DNA of 64,000 nucleotides from Bugula neritina (lineage: Eukaryota; Bryozoa; Gymnolaemata; Cheilostomatida; Bugulidae), in the NCBI GenBank assembly GCA_964035545.1, contig OZ037767.1, positions 20,376,628 to 20,440,627 of the forward strand, in the 5' to 3' direction. Positions 40,207 through 52,200 of the stretch are shown in pieces; position 1 is the stretch's first letter; the number at the start of each line of letters is the position of its first letter. Below the pieces are notes generated by a model. That model worked only from the letters and a program-made list of their open reading frames with translations, searched no databases and was not told the origin of the DNA. Both the position numbers and the translations under genes were made by a program.

Positions 40207-43200
40207 CTATTCATCTGATGAAATGTCCAGTTGTGAAAAAGCTAGAAGATGAAACTTGAATTGCTGCTGAAACTGGTTGATGATTCGATCAATCTTTTGT
40301 TCGTCTTTGTGTTGGTTAGACTTAGGAACCCTAGCTATAGCCTTGTCAAGGCACTTCCTGTATTTAGCGGTGAGGCATCGTTCAACAGCCAGCTTGAAGG
40401 CAAGCAAGTCGATTCTAGCCTATCAACAAAGAGTAACAATACCACAACTAGAACGCAATAACAAGAATAGAAGAGCTTCTTAGCCCGATGATTCACGAGT
40501 GAAAAACGGGAGTGACTTGAGAAAATGTCTATTAAAAAGAAAACACACATATCGGGCCAACTGGAAATTTTCTTAAACTTATTTCTTTAAACATCTCTGC
40601 AGGATTTTGGTCAACGTGAGCATTTCTCTGGAACACGAGCTTTTATACCACTTCTTCTAAACTGAAGAGGACCCAACTAGGGCCGGGTTGTGATCGTGCC
40701 AGACTTCAGAATAACAAATGAGAATTTGGTAGATGATAATCTCTCAATTAATAGTAGATTACTTCCAGTAGGTGCTCAGCTGGTCTCCTGTTACTATGCA
40801 GTACCCAGATGGAAATCTTATCTCCATATTTCCCGGTTTTTGCTAATCATTGAGCAATCAAACAACTACAACTCCCTTAGCCCGAGTGTGAGAAATGAGA
40901 ACTCATTTTCACTTTGTAGCGGTTTATCCGTAAAATCTTAGTCTAATTACAAAACAATCGTTATCATTTTTATCTTGAGCTATAAATATAGACGTCTGTA
41001 TAAAATATACCGAGTGTGTCGGTAATATATAAAGCAAGCAGGTAATATATGAACTATGTAGGTGAATATAGAGTATGTAAGTAATATATAGAGTATGCAA
41101 GTAATATATAGACTATGTAGGTAATACATATAAAGTATGCAGGTAATATATAGAGTATACAGGTAATATACAGAGTATGCAGGTAATACATAGAGTATGC
41201 AGGTAATACAGAGAGACTGAAGGACTGTTTACCTGCAGAGCACCATTTTTGTTGAACTTTGTAATAGAGAAGATGAGTCTATTGATTTCTTCGGCCACCG
41301 TGTCTACTATGTGAGAGATAATTCGGGGTAAGAAGTCAGTGGAGAGAATACTGTAGACTTCAGCGTGAGCCTGCATTCAGCAATAAACATCATAATAATA
41401 TCTATATAGTTATAATATGTATATGATTATATAACATATGAAAATGATAAATACATATAATAACAATATATATATAAGTTTTGAGCAAAAGGTAAAATAA
41501 TCATCACGTCAAGAATTTACTTTAGAAAATATTGTATAATATTTCAATTATGTTTATGGGAAGAGAAAGGGAGGACGGCCCAAACGAAGTTGGATGGACA
41601 CGATAGGAGATGACATGAAGCGATGGGATCTTAAACCAGAAGATGCAGAAGACTGGGAAAGATGACGGACGCTGATAGAGATTGGAAGCCTGCAGACCGG
41701 TCACCCGTACAGGACTACAACCGTATAGGTGTGGAGGTGTGAATTTCAATTATGCTTATACAAATATGTTATAATCCGAATACACTATATACAATTATGT
41801 TATATACAACTGTGCATTATACTCGTACTAATTAAATTAGATTAATTTTTTGAAAGCAAAGAATTTTCTGTACCATCTTTTTAAACACAAAGTTTTGAAC
41901 AGAATTACTTGAAGGTTGAAAGGAAGCAAGTAACAAACAACACAGTTTCTGGATAGAAGCGTGCTGAAGCCTCACCTCAACTATATGGCTGATGCACTCT
42001 TTGATATAGTCTCTCACAGACATCGGTTCTTTAGCTGTCGACCAATCAAACTGCCCGGTATACATACTTTGCTCCAGCTGCCCTATGATTGGTTCGACTT
42101 TCAACTCCACATACTGGTCAAACAACCTAGCATCCAGTTTGTCAAAACTCTCTTCTGCAAACTGCATCACCTGAAAACAAAGATTCGTACGGGTAGATTA
42201 GCATTCCAGGCATCTGTTTCAAACATGGATGAGAATTCTACAGCTAGCAGGCACATTGATTACGTCATACTTTGTTGGTTTCATGGTAGCCATGTTTGTC
42301 CAAAGTCTCAACAAGACGAGGCATTATCTTCTCCAGCGAGTAGTGACAGTTACTCAGCGTAATAATGAGTCGTCTGCGAAGTGGAGGCACTCCGTCTAAC
42401 ATCTTTGTGGAGCCGTCCAATAGCGGATCAGAGTTCATAGAGTCATCCTGTGTAGGCTCGTCGAAGGCACATTTCTCTAAAGTCTGTATGTATGCTAAAT
42501 AAAATATAATTGTTTTCTTATAAATAAAACACCAAAACATAAACGGATAAATTAATTTTATACTGTGGCCATCGTTAAACTCATTTTAGAGATTTTTACA
42601 AATAAATTTCAGACCAGTTTCAAAAAGATTGTTTTTTTTAAACAAGCCTGAGAAGGAGGCTGTCCTAAATAGCAGATGATGGCCGAGGAACACCCAACCT
42701 TTGACCAGATCAATGCAGAGTGCAGTGGCTTGCTCCTGGGTGGTCCTGTCATTGAAGATGTCATGTTCTCCAGGTTTCACTCGGATGACAACGTCATTCA
42801 AGTGTGACACTGACTCATTGATGCAGTTCTCAAACATGCCAGGTAGTTGGGTGGTCGAGCCGGATGAGTCATTCGTGTCCAGTACCCACGTCTCTTTAGT
42901 GTTCAGTTTAGACACGTCATCTATAGCCTTTAAACACAGCAAACATTAGCTAGCATAGAGTAGTGTAGCACATGAGTATTGATGTAAGACAGCACAGAGT
43001 AGTATAGCACATGAGTATTGGTGTAAGACAGCACAGAGTAGTGTAGCACATGAGTATTGGTGTAAGACAGTACAAAGTAGTGTAGCACATGAGTATTGGT
43101 ATAAAACAGCACAGAGTAGTGTAGCACATGAGTATTGGTGTAAGACAGTACAGAGTAGTATAGCACGTGAGTATTGGTGTAAGACAGCACAGAGTAGTAT

Positions 43201-46200
43201 AGCACATGAGTATTGGTGTAAGACAGTACAGAGTAGTATAGCACATGAGTTATGGTGTAAGACAGTACAGAGTAGTATAGCACATGAGTATTGGTGTAAG
43301 ACAGCACAGAGTAGTATAGCACATGAGTATTGGTGTAAGACAGTACAGAGTAGTGTAGCACATGAGTATTGGTGTAAGACAGCACAGAGTAGTATAGCAC
43401 ATGAGTATTGGTGTAAGACAGTACAGAGTAGTGTAGCACATGAGTATTGGTGTAAGACAGCACAGAGTAGTATAGCACATGAGTATTGGTGTAAGACAGC
43501 ACAGAGTAGTGTAGCACATGAGTATTGGTATAAGACAGCATAGAGTAGTATAGCACAATAAAGTAAATTAGCATTCAGAAGCAGTTGGTGTGGAAAGAAA
43601 GCTGCCATGTTGATTTAACAACACAGTTAGTAAATGTTCTTTAGAGATCAATGTACCACTCTACGCTACATTGAGTTCTACTAAAACGATTTGAACCTGT
43701 TAAGAGATGGCTTGCGTCGCGTTACCTGCTTAAGGATGGTTCGCATTGTGTCTGTGCGAAGGTCAAACACAAGCTCCTGTAGTAAGTTGTTAAACTCTGA
43801 CTCCGGTGGTATGTCGTTCCTCAACGTTTCGGCACATTGACGAACAGTCCTGCAGCAAATGGGAGCGCAGCAGATATAAACTGTGATGTTGAAATGCATA
43901 TAACTTTATAGTAAAACACCACAAAGTTTTGCATCAATATTTTACAACATTAGTTGTTGATTTAGTTTATGTTACAATAAAAGATTCTTTATATATTTTA
44001 CTTGAAGATATTAACTAAGCAGCATGAATTAGATTAAAATACATAAAGATGTGAAGTGGAGTAAACACCATTGAATACATAATAACATTCAACATCACGC
44101 CAATAGGAAGTTAATCACCACACAGTGCCGTATCAATATAAGGAATGTGAAGAGAAGTTAAAGCTGTTTCCACTGCTGACACAGCGCTGCCGTTTAGAGA
44201 GAGTAGTCAGCGTGGTGAGAATTAGTTAGAAGAAGGGAAAAGTTTGTAAATATGTGACGAAAATAGTGCAACACTTACAAATAACTAGAACTCATGAAAC
44301 TGAAATAAAACTGATATGTGAGAACAATAGTGAATAAACATTATTCATATTTTTAACATTATTTATATTTTCAACACAGACATTGCAAAAGACAATAACT
44401 ACTTTAATATTGCAAATGTACTGTTTGTTACCCGCAGTCTCAAGAGAAAATCTGCTAGAAGAGGGTGGGAGGGGCCAACTGAGTAGTAGAGAGTGGGAGG
44501 AGCGTACTGGGTGTTAGAAGGTGAAAAGGGCCTATTGAGTAGTAGAGGGTGGGAGGGGCTTACTGAGTAGTAAGGAGAGGGCAGGGCCAACTAAGTGGAG
44601 GTGGAGGTAGGTGGGCGGGACTTACTGAGTAGTAGAGAGTGAGAGGAGCCCACTGAGTAGTAAGGAGAGGGCAGGGCCAACTGAGTAGTAGGAGGTGGGA
44701 GGGGCCTACTGAATAGTAAAGAGTGGGAGAAGCCTACTGAATAGTGAGGGGGCGGCTGAGACAGAATGACTAAGGCCAGAGCAAACTGTTCCTTATCAAA
44801 GGCTGCAACACATCCAACTGGTTGCACACTATAGCCTATGCTGGGCAACAGACTATTTAGCAGTTATAAGGTGGCTAAAAGATGTAGCCTGGGAGTAGAA
44901 TTCAGTACATGGCCAAGGTCACCCGGGACTATCATTTAATAGTCATATATACATAGAGCAGTACAATAGTATAGTCATGAAAATTTAAATGTTAACAGTT
45001 AAATCTCATTAAGATATGCAAACCACTTTGAGAACTAAAATGCTTGCCATACTCCTTCCCTGTAACTTGCTCACGATCCTAATTTAACTAAAACTAATAC
45101 TGTGGGACATCTTCCTCATTGACTTTCTGGTAAAAAGAACCTCTGGGCTTTACATAAATCAGCTCTTCATAACCAAATCTACCAGATGCATTTTGCGAAC
45201 AGCAAAGCAATAAAACAAGGTGATAAAGTACAAGACTAAACAACTGGTGTCTGCTGGTATTCAAAAGTTGAAGGGTATGCCGCATAAAATCAACTTTTTT
45301 TCTAAGGGTATAGAAAAGAATAGTGTGTATACAGGGGAAGACAACTTAATAAACACCATTCACAAAATAAAGTATAATAACATGAACTAGGGCAGAGGAC
45401 GCGATGCCTTACCGAACACATTGCGGCAGCCAGGCACTCGGCAGCTCAGCTTTGGTCAGCGTCCATCCCTCATACGCTCGTCGTGTTTCCTCCGGTAAGT
45501 CTGCTAGACTTTCGGGTAGGAAAGCATTTCTTACCAGATTGCAGTACGTTTTGAGAACCTGCGTAGGAAAAAGTGAATTTTTGAGAAAAATATAAATAAA
45601 GAGAAGAAAACTAAAAAAGGGACAACTCCAACATAGGCTTTATAGGCGGAATATTGTGTATAAGAAAACTGTTAGTCTTACAAACTCATTTTACTTGACA
45701 AACTAATCACATGCTTATAAATACTTACCAAACCAATCATATGCTTGAATGCATTCAAATTTTGCTTCTGCTCTATTTTAGCACGGTGTGAGTCATCTCT
45801 CTCCTTTCTCAGGAGTTGTCCTACAGTGACAGGTAATAAATTGGCATGCTACTATCTATCCACAGAAATTACTCAACACTAGCACACAAACATTTGTCTC
45901 AAGAGGTATATACTGTAACAATTGCAGACTAGCAGAAACGTTGGACCGTGAATAGTATATCAACTTTGAATTTACTACTTTCAAATTATATAATAAAAAC
46001 AAATATTAATGTACAATTTAATCATATAAAAAAAGCAAACACATTAATGACAAATAATTTAATTATATAAGGAACTGTTACAGACAATATCAAAATATCT
46101 TTGAGATAAAAATCAACAACATTAACTAATAAAGTCCTTCTTGCATCTACAGGTTGGTGTGGGAAGGTAGCCAGGGTAGATGTTAGATATCTGACTCTGA

Positions 46201-49200
46201 ATAATATACAGCTTAGAACTTACTAGAAACATGGTCTAAAGGTGTTACCTTCAAAGTAGGCGTGGCCAAGTCTATAGAAGGCGGGAAAATGCTCAGTCAA
46301 CAATTCTGACAGCTCTTCTACAAACAAGACTCTTTGAGGTGTCTTGATTTTCACAGCTTGTGACTGAGCGAGTGGGACTCCAGGACCTAGCAACTAGTAA
46401 ACAGATGAGATCATCACTAAGCAACCAGTAAACAGATGAGATCATCACATAGCAACCAGTAAGAAAATGAGATCATCACTTAGCAACCAGTAAACAGATG
46501 AGATCATTACTTAGCAATCAGTAAACAGATGAGATCATCATCTAGCAACCAGTAAACAGATGAGATCATCACCTAGCAACCAGTAAACAGATGAGATCAT
46601 CACCTAGCAACCAGTAAATAAATCAGAGTATTGCATAGAAACAAGTAAACCGGTAAGAGTTATGTTCATTAATAACTTACTGAGTAACCTAAATCTAAGC
46701 AAATACAATATAGATTTCATTAATGGATAGATTATTTTTCTTTTAAAAAAGTGAATAGCTCTTGCACTGGAAAACAGAAAACAAAATAGGAAATCTTTTC
46801 AAAATCTGTAGACATGGTTTTAAATCCAGCAAAGTTAAGGACAATTTCCGTATTCCCCACCTGAAGAAATATGAGATCACAAGTTGAGACTAACCTCATA
46901 GCTGCACAACCACAGAGCTCTAACAAGAACCTTACACAGTATTTCTAGAGAAAACTTTATACAAGCTAATGCAACTTTGAAAAACATTAAAATCCGCGAC
47001 CTATAACTGCTTAATATTTCAGGAAACTTATAAATCCAGCAAATGAATTCCAGCAGGTGCTCTCTGACAGGAAACTGCGCCACTAGTCAGCAGGTGCTGT
47101 CTGATATGAATCAGTGACAATACCTGTTCTCTGAAGTCTTTGCTAGAGTTTAGTGTGATGGAAATAGAGCTTTTAGTCCGTGCCCTTTGACCTTTGCTGT
47201 ATCTGTACTCATCATGTTCTCTATTCGTGTGCTCTGTGAGACAGTTGAATAGACAACTGACCAGCCACTTGTATTGAGTAGTAATACACTCCCACGCAGG
47301 GTTTCCTGTAAGCAACCAGTTACCAGTGTATTCTATAGCACATACAGTGACCAGTGTATCTATAATACATTATGCATAGTCACCAGTGTATTCTACAGTA
47401 TATATAGTTACCAGTGTATTCTACAGTATATATAGTTACCAGTGTATTCTACAGTATATATAGTTACCAGTGTATTCTACAGTATATATAGTTACCAGTG
47501 TATTCTACAGTATATATAGTTACCAGTGTATTCTACAGTATGTATAGTTACCAGTGTATTCTACAGTATATATAGTTACCAGTGTATTATACAGTATATA
47601 TAGTTACCAGTGTATTCTACAGTATATATAGTTACCAGTGTATTCTACAGTATATATAGTTACCAGTGTATTCTACAGTATATATAGTTACCAGTGTATT
47701 CTACAGTATATATAGTTACCAGTGTATTCTACAGTATATATAGTTACCAGTGTATTCTACAGTATATATAGTTACCAGTGTATTCTACAGTATGTATATT
47801 ATATATAGTTACCGGTGTATTCCAAATCGACAAGGTGCCGAATTATTTTCTTTTTTTCTTCCAGAGGAGATGGCATCTGCAGCAACTTTTCATGTAGCGA
47901 CTCTCGAAACTTCTGTACCTCTTTTTCAACTTCTCCATAAAACTACAAACAACGTCTGCCGATATGATCTGTGGTATCCCATGTGACATGACATGGCATA
48001 AGTGTAAACATAGCATACACGTATCTGACATGCGTCATGACATGTAGGCATATGACATGACATGTCATGTGACATGACATGTGTGTAAGACATGACACGT
48101 GCGGGCATATGACAGATAATGAAGAAAACACAATCTTCTATATTTCTCAAATAATTTTACAAAACATATACAAGATCACATGTACAATTTGGATACTGTT
48201 TTAGGAAACATAAAATCAATGCAGATATATACTCCATAATTAAAAGTCATAGAGCTTCAAATAGGGCACCTGTGCCTGAGTTTGCATGCTGGTATACTTT
48301 GCCAAATCAAAACTCATACTAATTGTTGCTTCCAACAAACCATAACAAAGTAATTTAGTAAATTTTAAGAAAATCTGAATAATATAAATTTATCAGTTGA
48401 AATATCAGAAATCCATCTGGTAAAGAGACACTCACCTCTTTGAAAACAGCCACTTCTGTATCTCTGAACAACAGCTTGGCTCTGGTGTAATCGTTGATCA
48501 CCAAATCATAATCTCCTTTCGCTATGTTCGACCTAAAAACATTAATAGACACCTCACACAAGATCTAGCATATAGAGCAGAGAAATGAGGGCAAGAAAAA
48601 GTGTAGGAATGCAGAAGACATCAATTGTAATTAATCGTAAACCTAACAGATGGAGGTAGATAGGACAGTGTAACTAGTTAATACCTGATAGTTGGAGGTA
48701 GATAGGACAGTGTAACTAGTAAATACCTGATAGTTGGAGGTAGATAGGACAGTGTAACTAGTTAATACCTGATAGTTGGAGGTAGATAGGACAGTGTAAC
48801 TAGTAAATACCTGATAGTTGAAGGTAGATAGGACAGTGTAACTAGTTAATACCTGATAGTTGGAGGTAGATAGGACAGTGTAACTAGTAAATACCTGATA
48901 GTTGGAGGTAGATAGGACAGTGTAACTAGTTAATACCTGATAGTTGGAGGTAGATAGGACAGTGTAACTGGTTAATACCTGATAGTTGGAGGTAGATAGG
49001 AGAGTGTAACTAGTAAATACCTGATAGTTGGAGGCAGATAAAACAAGAACTTGAATCTATTAAGAATTCCAAGAGTATTGCGAGTAGCATCAGCCTTCTC
49101 CTTCCGCCTGATGATGTCATGAAACAGAGAGTCAGCATCCTTGTCAGCAGCTAAAAATAGCATCTAACTGCTAGCATGTCATATGATAATACATATAGTA

Positions 49201-52200
49201 AAGCATAGCATATACCGTAATATGTCATATAGTATAGCATGTAGCAGCTCACGTATGTAGCTTGTTCTACACATGTTTATAGTAACATGCAGGCTAGTTC
49301 AAATATAGTAATATAGAATGGGAATCCACATTATAATATTGAAGAGAAGACGATTCTTCAATAGATATAAATGATAGCAACCATTTGCATAGTGCCCACT
49401 GTACTAGAGTTGTGACTGCGTAGTCGAGTGTTGTGTATTAAGTTACCTAAGAGGTAACTTTTATTCTAAACTGAAGACAAAATACACTATAAACAAAAAT
49501 CCTTGAGGAAAAATTAGACAACACACTTTACAGGCCACCAGTCTAAAAAGAAAAACTGTCATTTTCTGGTAGAAATGATACTCTGCAGTGACTACTGTAG
49601 AGAGAAGATAAGTCAGCATAAACAGCCTTTACCTTGAAGCAGCATATTCAGTTTGTCTAGACTCATGATCTTCTGGTTTTCATCCCAAGTGAGTTTATTA
49701 TGCATGGTCACCAGGGCATCCTGGCACTCCATGAAAGTTGATACGTTAGTCTTGACAAACGACAACGGCTCTTTACTGAAAGAGGAAGTAATTGAAGAGT
49801 GTAAGTTACCAAGTATCTACATACATGTCTAGCTGTCAATACAAGAATTGTAAGCCATTAGATAAATATGGCTCAGAATGTCTGTATTCTCTGCTTTGTC
49901 TAAAACCTGATAATCAATACAAGTTTATCATTTATGTAAACCTTCCCTTTTCTTTAGACTTCTTCTATAAAATTATGTCTGATTAGAAAGCTTAGCAGAA
50001 AAGAGTGAGCACGAAGTTGTCCTCTTATCAGCTAATAGAACGACGACTCTCAAAAAATTATTGGTTCAAAACACTAGGAATAAAATGAGTTAGTTACACC
50101 AAAACTATTTCTTTTCAATTCAATGTATAACAATATTTCAAGAGTAGAGTGTGTAAAAAAGTAAAATAACTGTGGAAAATTTTAACATTATGTTGCCCAG
50201 TCAGAAATGGACAGTATTATTTGTAATAGGTTATTTATACACATGTAATGTAGAATATCATATAACTATGAGTATACAATATTTTATACAAACATATGCG
50301 TATATGTAGTATATTGTATAACTATTAATCTATATTCTATTAGCTTCATATCTAATAGTTCATACTGAGATAAGTATGTAACTGTTTATTGTATATAAAA
50401 TATTTATTATACTTTATTATATAATACATGTACATGTATTTCATAATTGTATGGATGTAAACAATGTTTACATGTTTAGAACAGTTGTATGTATTTTCAA
50501 ATGAGTTTTTGTAGACAGTTAAAAGATAACATACTGTGTATACATATTTGTGTAGTAAATACACAATTTAGTCTGAGAATAGAGCTAGTCATACCTGCTG
50601 CTATAGTCTAGTCTGAGAATAAAGCTAATCATACCTGCTGCTATAATCTAGTCTGAGAATAGGACGTACCTGCTGCTATATTATAGTCTGAGAATAGGAC
50701 GTACCTGCTGCTATAGTATAGTCTGAGAATAGGACGTACCTGCAGCTATAGTATAGTCTGAGAATAGAGCTAGTCACACATGCTGCTATAGTATAGTCTG
50801 AGAATAGAGCTAGTCACACATGCTGCTATAGTATAGTCTGAGAATAGGACGTACATGCTGCTATAGTATAGTCTGAGAATAGGACGTACCTGCTGCTATA
50901 GTATAGTCTGAGAACAAGACTTACCTGCTGCTAGACCTCCGAGATTTCAGAAACTCCAAACCAGCCTTGAGGTCAGCAAAACTGGTTCCTGCGTTATTTT
51001 CTAGCAGATACCTAAAATTATGATAGTCTATGTATGTATAGTATATATGTGATAGTGTATGTATAGTATATATGTGATAGTGTATGTATAGTATATATGT
51101 GATAGTGTATGTATAGTATATATGTGATAGTGTATGTATAGTATATATGTGATAGTGTATGTATAGTATATATGTGATAGTGTATGTATAGTATATATGT
51201 GATAGTGTATGTATAGTATATATGTGATAGTCTATGTATGTATAGTATATATGTGATAGTGTATGTATAGTATATATGTGATAGTGTATGTATAGTATAT
51301 ATGTGATAGTGTATGTATAGTATATATGTGATAGTGTATGTATAGTATATATGTGATAGTCTATGTATGTATAGTATATATGTGATAGTGTATGTATAGT
51401 ATATATGTGATAGTCTATGTATAGTATATATGTGATAGTCTATGTATATATAGTATATATGTGATAGTCTATGTATAATATATATGTGATAGTCTATATA
51501 TAGTATATATGTGATAGTCTATGTATGTATAGCATGTTAAAAAAATTTGTGACACAATGCGACAAGTTTAAATTTTTTAATACATTTCTATCTAACAAAC
51601 TGAGTCATTTCTTAGCAATGTTCCTACGAATGTAGCTTCAATATAACTACAAAAATCACCCAATTGAAACACAGTTCCGGAGAAAATAGATTCAAATGTT
51701 ACCAACATTCACCTTTTTCTCTGAGTTCACTGCTTATTAGAAAGAGGAGTGGAATGACTAAGAAAACATAGATACATCAATACAAATTTAAATTGAAATG
51801 ATTTTTAAACGCCTTTGCAGCTTGTTCTTTTAGAGTTGTCTACTCAGACTACTAGAACAACTCAGATTAATTACAGAGCCAACAGAAAATGCACTATTAT
51901 AGCAAAAGATGTTTATAGTAAGCTGTGTAACACTAGGAGAATGTTGATTTAATAACATATTGGTAAACAATATACTATTATATTATAATAGTAACTTTAT
52001 AACATGTAGTATAAAATAGTGATAGACAATATACTACTATAGTATAACATAATGATGGACAATATACTATAGTATAACATAGTGGTAGGCAACCAACCAA
52101 TAGGGAGAAAAGTTGGAGGCCGTGACATTGCCAGAACATCTTGGGAAATACTCCAGCAACTTTGTTAGGGGAAACTTTTTCTCAGAATCTTCATCTGAGA

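Noticed and set aside
42930-43608. Overlapping frames of over 200 codons
   Set aside because: 39-bp repeat in EXOC2 intron 14, open in three frames at once.
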